A stretch of DNA of 33,834 nt, taken from positions 1 through 33,834 of the forward strand of contig JAISNI010000127.1 of assembly GCA_031276295.1 (NCBI GenBank), in the 5' to 3' direction. Under the pieces are notes generated by a model. The model saw only the letters and a list, made by a program, of their open reading frames with translations, searched no databases and had not been told where the DNA came from. Numbering within the stretch: the stretch's first letter is position 1; each line of letters begins with the position of its first letter. The DNA comes from Treponema sp. (GTDB lineage: Bacteria; Spirochaetota; Spirochaetia; Treponematales; Breznakiellaceae). Positions 6,531-13,927 of the stretch are shown one piece after another. The position numbers and the translations under genes are program-made.

Positions 6531-7367
6531 ATGCTGTGTTATACCAGGGGTGTTCCCCTTGATTACGAAAAAGCCGGATTGCCCAAGCCCGAGAAAGAGG
6601 CGGAGATAAAGGTCTACCTTCCGGACCTTATCCCCGGCGCCATACAAGAACCGCGGCGGCCCCTCGTCGTACTCTGTCCGGGGGGCGGTTACCACTTTGT
6701 GTCGCCGCGGGAAGCGGAGCCGGTTGCCCTGCAATTCCTTGCGGCAAATATTGCGGTTGTTAAATTGACCTATTCGGTAAAACCCGCGCTCTTTCCGGTA
6801 AGCCTCTTTGAACTGGCTTCTACGGTACGCTGGGCGCGGGAAAACGCCGCAGGTTTAGAATCAAACCCATCCCGGATCATTGTGTGCGGCTTCTCCGCCG
6901 GCGGCCATCTGAGCGCAAGCCTCTGCGTGTACTGGAACAGCGAATTCCTTTGCGGGGGCTTAGGCGGCAATGCCCAAGCCTTTAAGCCTGACGGCGCCGT
7001 ACTCTGCTATCCGGTTATCAGCGGGGAAAAAGCCGTAAGGCATCAGGGCTCCCTGGAGAACCTGTACGGCCGGGATTTCAGCGCCGAAGACGAATATGCC
7101 TTTTCCCTGGAAAAACACGCGGGGCCCCACTGCCCGCCGGCCTTCATCTGGCATACCGCAACGGACGATGCGGTACCGGTAGAAAACTCCCTTGCCTTTG
7201 CCGCGGCATTGAGCAGGCACAAAACGCCCTTTGAACTGCACGTTTTCCCCCAGGGCGCCCACGGCCTATCCTTGGCTACCCATTCCGTAGGCATAGAGGA
7301 AAGTCCCGAAACGGCGGGGCTCCGGCGCTGGCCTCAACTGGCTATTGACTGGATCAAGAGAATTTGA
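6531..7367 (+). CDS. Alpha/beta-hydrolase, acetyl-esterase / xylan-esterase type
   Basis: A 278-residue alpha/beta-hydrolase without a signal peptide, so cytoplasmic. 'LCPGGGYHFVSPRE' (residues 48-61) is the oxyanion-hole loop of the BD-FAE/AXE-like esterases. 'GFSAGGH' (120-126) is the nucleophile elbow with Ser122. 'ATDDAVPVENS' supplies the acid (Asp212 or Asp213) and 'QGAHGLSL' the His244. Family members remove acetyl or other acyl groups from small carbohydrates, which would suit a plant-polymer-fed gut habitat; the substrate here is inferred. AAGGAG lies about 8 bp before the ATG. It stands alone between murA and the liv operon with about 110 bp of A+T-rich leader. Confidence 0.85.
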   Translation: MLCYTRGVPLDYEKAGLPKPEKEAEIKVYLPDLIPGAIQEPRRPLVVLCPGGGYHFVSPREAEPVALQFLAANIAVVKLTYSVKPALFPVSLFELASTVRWARENAAGLESNPSRIIVCGFSAGGHLSASLCVYWNSEFLCGGLGGNAQAFKPDGAVLCYPVISGEKAVRHQGSLENLYGRDFSAEDEYAFSLEKHAGPHCPPAFIWHTATDDAVPVENSLAFAAALSRHKTPFELHVFPQGAHGLSLATHSVGIEESPETAGLRRWPQLAIDWIKRI

Positions 7368-7408
7368 GGTATTATTATGCATTTTTTTTGTATTTTTTGA
7401 AAAACTAC

Positions 7409-7438
7409 TGGACATTCTGAATAAATATACGATATTAT
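7409..7438 (+). promoter_or_regulatory. Candidate sigma-70 promoter of the liv operon
   Basis: TGGACA (7409-7414) and TATTAT (7433-7438) are separated by 18 bp, about 54 bp before the livJ start. A TTCCGC/GCGGAA mini-hairpin (7452-7469) lies in the leader and a strong AAGGAGG ribosome binding site at 7480-7486. Other pairings such as TTGAAA with TAAATA are possible, so the exact boxes are uncertain. Confidence 0.4.
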
Positions 7439-7491
7439 ACTTTTCAGTACATTCCGCCGGTATGCGGAAATGAAATCTTAAGGAGGTAAAC

Positions 7492-8643
7492 ATGAAAAAG
7501 TTTGTATCCATTTTGGCGGTTCTTGTCTGTACCGCTTCCCTGGCTTTTGCCGGAGGCGGGCAGGCGGCGGGAGCATCTTCCGACACCGTAGCCATCGGCG
7601 CGGTTTTCCCGCTTTCAGGGAGTGTCGCGTTTTACGGCACTCAGTCCAGGGACGGCGCGCTCCTGGCCATCGACGAAATCAACGCGGCGGGGGGTCTTCT
7701 TGGTAAGAAACTTACCCTGATCGCCGAGGATGACGAGGGCAACGCGGAAAAATCGGTAAACGCTTTCACAAAGCTCGCTACCAGGGACAAGGTTTCCTTT
7801 GTCCTCGGTTCCAGCACATCGGGGGCCACCATGGCCATGACTTCTCTGGCCCAGCAGAGCAAGGTAATCCTGATCTCGCCCTCAGCCACCAACACCGAGG
7901 TTACCAAGGCGGGGGATTATATTTTCCGCGCCTGTTTTATCGATCCCTTCCAGGGTGTTGTGGGCGCTGATTTTGCCTACGATAACCTTGGTTCCCGCCG
8001 GGCCGCCATTCTCTATGACGCCGGCGCCGACTACAACACCGGTTTGGCCGAAGCCTTCGAGAAGCAGTTCATAGCCATAGGCGGTCAGATCGTAGCCGAC
8101 GAAGCCTACCAGAGCGGCGATGTCGATTTTAACGCGCAGGTTACCCGTATCAGGGCTGCTAACCCCGACATTGTCTATCTTCCCAACTACTACAACGATG
8201 TAGCCCTTCAGGCAAAACAGCTCAGGGCCCAGGGCGTCAACTGCGCTCTCTTGGGCGGCGACGGTTGGGACGGTCTTATCGACAATGCGGGCGACGAAAT
8301 CCTTAACGGCTTCTGGTCCGCCGGTTTTGCCGCCGATACCACGGATCCCCGGGGGCAGACTTTTGTCAAAGCCTTTGAAGCTAAGTTCAATTCGCAGGCT
8401 TCCCAGTTCGCGGCCCTGGGTTACGATACCATGATGCTGGTGATCGACGGAATTAAAGCCGCCGGTTCTTTCGACACTGCCGCGGTGAAAGCTGCCATGG
8501 CCAAGATCAACGGTCCCTATGTTACCGGCAACATCCGCTTTGACGCCAACCGCGATCCGATTAAGGGCGCCGCGATTCTCGAAATCGTCAGAAAGGACGG
8601 CAAGCTCGCCAACGCGTACAAGACGACTGTTAATCCCAAATAA
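7492..8643 (+). CDS. livJ: Branched-chain amino acid ABC transporter, periplasmic binding protein
   Basis: A 383-residue periplasmic binding protein of the Leu/Ile/Val-binding (Peripla_BP_6) type. The signal peptide covers residues 1-20 ('MKKFVSILAVLVC ... AFA'), followed by 'GGGQAAGASS'. The mature protein begins 'VAIGAVFPLSGSVAFYGTQS' and has the typical 'GAxLAIDEINAAGGLLGKKL' helix, the 'GSSTSGATMAM' ligand loop and 'LISPSATN'. It captures amino acids in the periplasm and delivers them to the LivH/LivM channel. It is the first gene of a five-gene operon, and the hairpin after its stop may raise its mRNA level over the permease genes. Ligand specificity (branched-chain amino acids, amides or others) cannot be read from sequence alone. 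Confidence 0.9.
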   Translation: MKKFVSILAVLVCTASLAFAGGGQAAGASSDTVAIGAVFPLSGSVAFYGTQSRDGALLAIDEINAAGGLLGKKLTLIAEDDEGNAEKSVNAFTKLATRDKVSFVLGSSTSGATMAMTSLAQQSKVILISPSATNTEVTKAGDYIFRACFIDPFQGVVGADFAYDNLGSRRAAILYDAGADYNTGLAEAFEKQFIAIGGQIVADEAYQSGDVDFNAQVTRIRAANPDIVYLPNYYNDVALQAKQLRAQGVNCALLGGDGWDGLIDNAGDEILNGFWSAGFAADTTDPRGQTFVKAFEAKFNSQASQFAALGYDTMMLVIDGIKAAGSFDTAAVKAAMAKINGPYVTGNIRFDANRDPIKGAAILEIVRKDGKLANAYKTTVNPK

Positions 8644-8655
8644 GGTGAAGGAGAG

Positions 8656-8674
8656 GGGGAGTTTCACACTCCCC
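8656..8674 (+). terminator. Hairpin between binding-protein and permease genes (attenuator or mRNA stabiliser)
   Basis: GGGGAGT (8656-8662) and ACTCCCC (8668-8674) form a perfect 7-bp stem with loop TTCAC, 13 bp past the livJ stop. No T-run follows (TTCCG), so it is unlikely to be a full terminator. Hairpins at this place in ABC operons commonly protect the binding-protein mRNA. Confidence 0.5.
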
Positions 8675-8714
8675 TTCCGCCGTTATCCGGTACTGTTCTT
8701 ATAAGTGATATAAA

Positions 8715-9605
8715 ATGATAGTATTACAGCAGTTAATAAATGGGGTTTCTCTGGGATCGATTTATGCGCTGATTGCTTTGGGTTATACCATGGTCTACGG
8801 CATAGTCCTTCTTATCAATTTTGCCCACGGGGATATTCTGATGGTGGGAGCTTACGCCGCTTTCTTCGTACTTGGCGCCATCGGTTCAGGCCCGGTGGGA
8901 ATGTTGTGTGCCTTTGTGGTCTCCATGATCATCTGCGCCTGTTTCGGCATTTCCATCGAACGTCTGGCGTACCGGCCTCTGCGCTCGGCACCGCGCCTCA
9001 ATTCCCTGATTACCGCTATCGCCGTAAGTTTGATTCTGGAAAACGGCGCACGGGTTCTGCCCTTTATCGGCCCTAATCCCCGTCAATTCCCCCGGCCCCA
9101 GGTAGTCAATATACAGATAGGAGACGCTCTTTCAATTTCCAATATTCAGATAATTGTGGTTATCCTTTCGGCCCTCCTGATGCTGGCGTTGAATTATATA
9201 ATCAATTATACAAAACGGGGAAAGGCCATGCGAGCCGTTTCCTACGATATGGCCGCGGCAAGCCTTATGGGGATTTCGGTAAATGGGATTATTTCCTTTA
9301 CGTTTGCCCTGGGTTCGGTGCTGGCCGCTGCCGGCGGCGTGCTCTACGCTTCGGCATATCCCCAGGTAACCCCCCTCATGGGTATGATGCCCGGCCTCAA
9401 GGCTTTTGTCGCCGCGGTTCTGGGGGGTATAGGTTCAATTCCCGGCGCCATGCTGGGGGGCTTTATCCTCGGCATAGCGGAAACATTTACCAAGGGTTTT
9501 ATTTCCAGCCAGTTCAGCGACGCCATTTCATTCTCCATACTCATCATTGTTTTGCTGATCAAGCCTACCGGAATACTTGGCAGGAAACTAAGGGTAAAGG
9601 TATAG
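8715..9605 (+). CDS. livH: Branched-chain amino acid ABC transporter permease LivH
   Basis: A 296-residue inner-membrane protein with about eight hydrophobic helices. It begins 'MIVLQQLINGVSLGSIYALI' and contains 'ALGYTMVYGIVLLINFAHGD', hallmark segments of LivH, and later 'AVLGGIGSIPGAMLGGFILG', the cytoplasmic coupling loop that contacts the ATPases. With LivM it forms the transmembrane channel. It lies 71 bp after livJ, beyond the hairpin, and 3 bp before livM. The length is normal for the family. Confidence 0.93.
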   Translation: MIVLQQLINGVSLGSIYALIALGYTMVYGIVLLINFAHGDILMVGAYAAFFVLGAIGSGPVGMLCAFVVSMIICACFGISIERLAYRPLRSAPRLNSLITAIAVSLILENGARVLPFIGPNPRQFPRPQVVNIQIGDALSISNIQIIVVILSALLMLALNYIINYTKRGKAMRAVSYDMAAASLMGISVNGIISFTFALGSVLAAAGGVLYASAYPQVTPLMGMMPGLKAFVAAVLGGIGSIPGAMLGGFILGIAETFTKGFISSQFSDAISFSILIIVLLIKPTGILGRKLRVKV

Positions 9606-9608
9606 AAT

Positions 9609-10607
9609 ATGGCGGCCAGGTTTTCTTTCCGATCCACCATCATTTTAACGCTCGTAGGTATTTTGGCGGTCATTATTCCCTTTTTCCTGATAAAAGCCGG
9701 CATCCTCGACCCGTATACCGCTCATATCATCACTATGGGCGGCGTGAACGCTATTATGGCCGTGTCGGTGAATATGATCGTGGGGATTACCGGCCAGCTT
9801 TCCCTGGGCCAGGCCGGTTTCCTGGCCATAGGCGCGTATTCGTGCATTTTTTTCAATCTTGATATGGGTATGCCGTTGCCCCTCGCCGCGGCCTGCGCTA
9901 CGGCGCTTACCACGTTTGCCGGTTTCCTCATCGGGTTTCCGGTGCTCAAACTTACCGGTGATTATCTTGCCATAGTTACCTTGGGCTTCGGCGAAATAAT
10001 CAGGGTTGTTTTTATCAATTTGAAGACGCTTACCGGCGGCCCCAACGGAAGGCAGTTTACCACCGCCATCGTGCTGAACGGCGAACTGGCCCTGGCGGTG
10101 GTTACCGCCGTACTGGTACTGATGCTGGCCCTTTTGCAGAATTTCCTTCGTTCCACCTACGGACGGGCCATCATGGCGGTACGGGAAGATGAAATTGCCG
10201 CCAATTCCGCCGGCATTGACATCTTCCGCTACAAGATGGCGGGCTTCGTGCTGGCGGCTTTTATCGCCGGTATAGGCGGTTCCCTCTATGCAATGGTAGT
10301 CGGATTCGTCAAGCCCGATATTGCCCAATTCCTCAAGTCCATCGACTTTCTTATCTATGTGGTTCTGGGGGGTATGGGGTCTATGACCGGTTCCATCCTG
10401 GCCGCGTATGTTCTAACGTATTTGCAGGAATTCCTCCGCTTTCTCCAGGATTACCGCCTCCTCATCTATCCCTTGATCCTTATATTTGTCATGCTTTTCC
10501 GTCCCCAGGGACTCTTGGGTACGAAGGAATTTTCCTTTGTGAATTTCGTAAACCGTCTGGTATCGTTGAACCGCCGTAAAACCGGCAAGGAGAAAGCCGA
10601 TGCCTGA
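9609..10607 (+). CDS. livM: Branched-chain amino acid ABC transporter permease LivM
   Basis: A 332-residue membrane protein with around nine hydrophobic segments. The motifs 'GITGQLSLGQAGFLAIGAYS' and 'YVVLGGMGSMTGSILAAYV' are those of the LivM half of the channel, and 'AVREDEIAANSAGIDIFRYK' is the conserved cytoplasmic loop. Its last 8 bp overlap the start of livG, which points to translational coupling within the operon. Confidence 0.93.
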   Translation: MAARFSFRSTIILTLVGILAVIIPFFLIKAGILDPYTAHIITMGGVNAIMAVSVNMIVGITGQLSLGQAGFLAIGAYSCIFFNLDMGMPLPLAAACATALTTFAGFLIGFPVLKLTGDYLAIVTLGFGEIIRVVFINLKTLTGGPNGRQFTTAIVLNGELALAVVTAVLVLMLALLQNFLRSTYGRAIMAVREDEIAANSAGIDIFRYKMAGFVLAAFIAGIGGSLYAMVVGFVKPDIAQFLKSIDFLIYVVLGGMGSMTGSILAAYVLTYLQEFLRFLQDYRLLIYPLILIFVMLFRPQGLLGTKEFSFVNFVNRLVSLNRRKTGKEKADA

Positions 10608-11403
10608 CGCGAAAGAACTTATCCTCAAAGTCAGCGATCTTTCCATTGTTTTCGGCGGGTTACGGGCGGTAAGCGAATTTTCCTGCGAACTCTACCGCGG
10701 GGAACTTATGGGGCTTATCGGGCCCAACGGTGCGGGGAAGACCACGGTCTTTAACATGATTTCCGGCGTCTATACCCCCACCCAGGGGGAGATCGCCTTT
10801 TGGGACAAGCGGGGCAAAATTCACCAGATTGGAAACATGAGCCCTTCGTCCCTCAACGGGGTGGGTATAGCCCGGACTTTCCAGAACATACGGCTTTTCG
10901 GCAGCCTTACCGTGGAAGACAACGTGCGGATAGCTCTTCATTCCCGGCGCACGGTAAACCCGGTGGACGTACTTTTCCGCCTGAACCGTTTCTGGGAGGA
11001 CGAAGAGGTCATGATCCAGCGCGCGGGGGAACTGCTTTCCCTCTTCAAAATTGAACACAAGAAGCATGAACTGGCCCGCAACCTCCCCTACGGCGAACAG
11101 CGGAAACTGGAAATTGCCCGTGCTTTGGCGGCTAATCCCAGCCTCCTCCTCCTGGACGAACCTGCCGCGGGGATGAACCCCCAGGAAACAGAGGAACTCA
11201 TGAAACTTATTTCTTTTATCCGCAGGGAATTCCACCTTACCATACTTCTTATAGAACACGACATGCACCTTGTTATGGGGATCTGCGAACGCCTCATAGT
11301 TCTTGATTACGGACGGACGATTGCGGCGGGGGGGCCCGATGAGATACGGAGGGATCCTTCGGTAATCAAGGCCTATCTGGGGGAGGAGGCTCTGCATGCT
11401 TAA
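10600..11403 (+). CDS. livG: Branched-chain amino acid ABC transporter ATP-binding protein LivG
   Basis: A 267-residue ABC ATPase that powers transport from the cytoplasmic face. Walker A is 'GPNGAGKTT' (residues 41-49). The signature is the LivG-type 'LPYGEQRKLEIARALA' rather than LSGGQ. Walker B is 'LLLLDEPAAGMN' and the switch His is in 'LLIEHDMHLVM'. The C-terminal 'AYLGEEA' is typical of the family. The gene overlaps livM by 8 bp and livF by 8 bp. Confidence 0.94.
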   Translation: MPDAKELILKVSDLSIVFGGLRAVSEFSCELYRGELMGLIGPNGAGKTTVFNMISGVYTPTQGEIAFWDKRGKIHQIGNMSPSSLNGVGIARTFQNIRLFGSLTVEDNVRIALHSRRTVNPVDVLFRLNRFWEDEEVMIQRAGELLSLFKIEHKKHELARNLPYGEQRKLEIARALAANPSLLLLDEPAAGMNPQETEELMKLISFIRREFHLTILLIEHDMHLVMGICERLIVLDYGRTIAAGGPDEIRRDPSVIKAYLGEEALHA

Positions 11404-12103
11404 AGTGAAGAATCTAACGGTTCATTACGGGGCAATCAGGGCTTTGCGGGGTATCTCTTTTGAGGTGGCCCAGGGGGAGATCATAACCCTTATCGGTTCC
11501 AACGGCGCGGGAAAATCCACAACGTTGAACGGGATATCCAATGTTATAAGGAAGGCCGGCGGTTCGGTGGTTTTTGACGGCACAGATATTTCGGCTCTTC
11601 CGCCGGATAGGGTTGTAGCCGCCGGTTTGGTTCAGGTTCCCGAGGGCCGGCGTATTTTCGCCAACCTTACGGTACGGGAGAACCTGGAAATGGGCGCCTA
11701 TACCCGCCGGGACTATTCGGGAATAAGGGCGGACATGGAAGTAGTTTTCGGGATTTTTCCCCGCCTCAAGGAACGTTCCCGCCAGGTAGCGGGAACCCTT
11801 TCCGGCGGGGAACAGCAGATGCTGGCTATGAGCAGGGGGCTGATGGCTAAACCCCGGCTTCTCCTTTTGGACGAACCTTCTATGGGGCTTGCCCCTATCC
11901 TGGTGGATGAGATTTTTGCCGTTATACGGCGTATCAATGCCGCGGGAACCACCATCCTTTTGGTGGAACAGAATGCCTTTAAAGCACTGGGAATTGCGGC
12001 CAGGGGCTATATCCTTGAGACCGGAGAGATTGTAAAGAGCGGCTCTGCGGCGGAACTTATGACGGATGATGCGGTTAAAACCGCGTATTTAGGCGGGAAC
12101 TAA
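11396..12103 (+). CDS. livF: Branched-chain amino acid ABC transporter ATP-binding protein LivF
   Basis: A 235-residue ABC ATPase, partner of LivG. Walker A 'GSNGAGKST' (34-42), the conserved 'VPEGRRIFANLTVRENL', signature 'LSGGEQQMLAMSRGL', Walker B 'LLLLDEPSMGLAP' and H-loop region 'TILLVEQN' (Gln replaces the switch His, as is usual in LivF) are all present. The protein ends 'AYLGGN'. Its TAA stop forms part of the left end of the inverted-repeat element at 12100-12199, so the element sits exactly against the operon's last coding codon. Confidence 0.94.
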   Translation: MLKVKNLTVHYGAIRALRGISFEVAQGEIITLIGSNGAGKSTTLNGISNVIRKAGGSVVFDGTDISALPPDRVVAAGLVQVPEGRRIFANLTVRENLEMGAYTRRDYSGIRADMEVVFGIFPRLKERSRQVAGTLSGGEQQMLAMSRGLMAKPRLLLLDEPSMGLAPILVDEIFAVIRRINAAGTTILLVEQNAFKALGIAARGYILETGEIVKSGSAAELMTDDAVKTAYLGGN

Positions 12104-12199
12104 CAGCCTGTTGCACTTGTGAATTTTTGCATCGGACCTTCGGTCCGATGGCAGGTTGCATGGAAAAATATGTTGCGCTGAAGCGCGACAAACTGCTAG
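12100..12199. repeat. Short inverted-repeat element, copy A
   Basis: The ends CTAACAGCCTGTTGCACTT (12100-12118) and AAGCGCGACAAACTGCTAG (12181-12199) are imperfect inverted repeats (14 of 19; every mismatch is a transition). Inside are GTGAATTTTTGCAT, shared with copies B and C, and a private perfect hairpin CATCGGACC-TTC-GGTCCGATG at 12130-12150. The livF stop codon lies within the left end. Size and ends resemble a MITE or an RNA-structured intergenic repeat. No coding capacity is seen. Confidence 0.65.
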
Positions 12200-12211
12200 G
12201 GAGAAGGGAAA

Positions 12212-12868
12212 ATGATAATAAGCCGTGTTATGACTAAGAATCCTGTTTTCGTGCATCCCGACTTATCGGTGAATGAGGCCCGGGCGCTTATGGACAAGGA
12301 AAAAATAAGCCGTCTGCCGGTGCTGGATAAAAATAACAAACTTGTCGGGATTGTTACCAAAAAGGACCTGCTTAAAGCCGGGCCTTCCGCGGCAACCAGC
12401 CTTGATATGTACGAGATAAGCTACCTTCTTTCAAAACTCAAAGTTAAGGAGATAATGGAAAAGAAGGTTATCACCGTGGATGAAAACGAACTGGTGGAAG
12501 AGGCCGCGCGGATCATGGTGGATAAAAATATCAGTTGTCTTCCGGTGGTGCGGACCTCCGGCGATATTTCCCTCTTGGTGGGGATTATCACCGGTACGGA
12601 TTTGCTCCATGTATTTATGAACGCATTCGGCGCCCGCCACATCGGAGTGCGGATCACCGTCAATGTAGGGGAACGTCCGGGGCAGATAGCAAAACTTGCC
12701 GGAGCCATCGCCGAAAAAGGCGGGAACATCGTGGCTTTTGTCTCCTCCGAAGGGGACGATCTTTCCCGCCGTCGGTGTACCTTAAAAATTACCGGTATCA
12801 GTCGCGCCGATGTTGAGGCCGCTCTTAGGACCGATACCGATGCGGAACTGGAAGACATTCGCGAATAG
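12212..12868 (+). CDS. CBS-pair and ACT domain protein (AcuB-like regulator)
   Basis: A 218-residue cytoplasmic protein. Residues 1-60 ('VMTKNPVFVHPDLSVNEA' ... 'LVGIVTKKDLL') and about 75-135 ('VKEIMEKKVITVDENELV' ... 'LVGIITGTDLL') are two CBS motifs, which usually bind adenine nucleotides. Residues about 142-212 ('GVRITVNVGERPGQIAKLAG') form an ACT domain, a common amino-acid sensor. The architecture matches AcuB-type proteins. Following the amino-acid transporter, it may sense intracellular amino acid and energy state; this is inference from position. GGGAGAAGGGAA precedes the ATG. A CCCTTCA/TGAAGGG hairpin near 12909-12928 may end its transcript. Confidence 0.8.
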   Translation: MIISRVMTKNPVFVHPDLSVNEARALMDKEKISRLPVLDKNNKLVGIVTKKDLLKAGPSAATSLDMYEISYLLSKLKVKEIMEKKVITVDENELVEEAARIMVDKNISCLPVVRTSGDISLLVGIITGTDLLHVFMNAFGARHIGVRITVNVGERPGQIAKLAGAIAEKGGNIVAFVSSEGDDLSRRRCTLKITGISRADVEAALRTDTDAELEDIRE

Positions 12869-12999
12869 GCGCGCGGTTCATCGACTGTAGAGAACACCCC
12901 CAAAAGACCCCTTCAAGTTGCATGAAGGGACAAAAATTTACCGCACCCGTATGTATTCGAAACTCTGGTTTAATACGCCTGCGTTCTGCTCCGCGGAGG

Positions 13000-13578
13000 T
13001 CATTCCGCAAAAACGGCGCTGAGATCAATCAGACAGCCCGGCAGGACGGTAACGGGAACCGTATCGTCCGGGTTGTAATTGGAAATTTTATAGTAACCCT
13101 GTTCCAGGGTGTAAACGTGGAGTATCTTGTCCTGGGGATCGATAATCCAGTATTCCTGAACCCCGGCCTGTATGTATTTGTTGAGCTTGTAGAGGAGATC
13201 GTAGCGGGCGGTTGAGGGGGAGAGGATTTCTATCACCATATCGGGCGCGCCGTTACATCCCTGGTCGTCCAATTTGGAATGGTCGCAGACGACGGTAATG
13301 TCGGGTTCAAAGAAAGTGTTATCGCTGTTGTCTTTCTTGGGGAAAAGCCGGACGCCGAAGGGTGCGGGGTAGACCTTGCAGGGCTTCCCTTTCAAAAAAT
13401 TATGCAGTTGGGTAAACAATTCACCCAGAATTTCCTGATGCATTCTGCTCGGCGGAGCCATCATAAAGGCTTCCCCGTCTAAAAGTTCATAGCGGCCGCT
13501 TTCATCCTCTTTAAGGATGTCGGCGTAGGTATACCCCGTTTGCCGGGGTTCCGGTGTTTCTCTTTCTGCTGCGGGCAT
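13000..13578 (-). CDS. Uma2-family (DUF820) PD-(D/E)xK nuclease-fold protein
   Basis: A 192-residue protein with the Uma2/DUF820 signature: 'YELLDGEAFMMAPPS' near residue 30, 'EPDITVV' (Asp93), 'DMVIEILSPSTARYD' (Glu117), Lys131/Lys134 in 'LLYKLNKYIQAGV' and 'QEYWIIDPQDK'. The fold belongs to the PD-(D/E)xK nuclease superfamily and all putative active-site residues are present. Members occur in many copies in cyanobacteria and some other bacteria, and their cellular role is not established. It stands alone on the minus strand, with AAGGAG just upstream of the start. Confidence 0.85.
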   Translation of the reverse strand: MPAAERETPEPRQTGYTYADILKEDESGRYELLDGEAFMMAPPSRMHQEILGELFTQLHNFLKGKPCKVYPAPFGVRLFPKKDNSDNTFFEPDITVVCDHSKLDDQGCNGAPDMVIEILSPSTARYDLLYKLNKYIQAGVQEYWIIDPQDKILHVYTLEQGYYKISNYNPDDTVPVTVLPGCLIDLSAVFAE

Positions 13579-13927
13579 AGTAAACTCCTTTCATCTATAA
13601 ATAATACGCAGTAATAGACGGGCTTTTCCAGAACGTTAGTTTGGGGGAAGCCGCCCTTCGTATACCTATTATAGCGGATATGCGGATTTCTGTCCAATGA
13701 ATTACCTCTCAAGCCACGGCTGAGCAGCGTTCCACGGCATTTTTTACCAAGCGCCGGTTTAATGCCGTGGTTTGCGGAACCGGACACGCGGTAAAAAATT
13801 GTAATTGCATGTTTTTGCCAAAGAGGGTTATAATCGACTGATGTTGGACGAGGCTTACATAAGAGCGCCCGCGTAACATGGGTAATTCCGGCTATTATCA
13901 AGGAAAATATAAGGAAAAGGAGATGCC
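13579..13927. other. Intergenic region with overlapping inverted repeats
   Basis: This 349-bp gap between the divergent Uma2 and caspase/FGE genes has no credible gene; a minus-strand frame at 13479-13901 has no family resemblance. It holds three interlocking inverted repeats: CCACGGCATT (13732-13741) with AATGCCGTGG (13761-13770), ATTTTTTACC (13739-13748) with GGTAAAAAAT (13790-13799), and CCGGTT (13754-13759) with AACCGG (13778-13783). The first two cross in pseudoknot order and share bases, so they are alternatives or part of a compact structure. The promoter of the downstream gene follows immediately. Confidence 0.5.
13805..13834 (+). promoter_or_regulatory. Sigma-70 promoter for the caspase/FGE gene
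   Basis: TTGCAT (13805-13810) and TATAAT (13829-13834) with an 18-bp spacer, about 94 bp before the start codon. The same -35 hexamer occurs in the promoter at 16176. It directly follows the interlocking inverted repeats, so a structure or a bound protein there could control it. Confidence 0.55.

Noticed and set aside
12124-12150. CATCGGACC hairpin after livF as a rho-independent terminator
   Set aside because: No T-run follows the stem; it is better described as the private insert of repeat copy A.
13479-13901. Minus-strand open frame of 140 codons overlapping the Uma2 start and the structured gap
   Set aside because: It overlaps a well-supported gene in another frame, has no ribosome binding site or family resemblance, and its codon use is unlike that of its neighbours.
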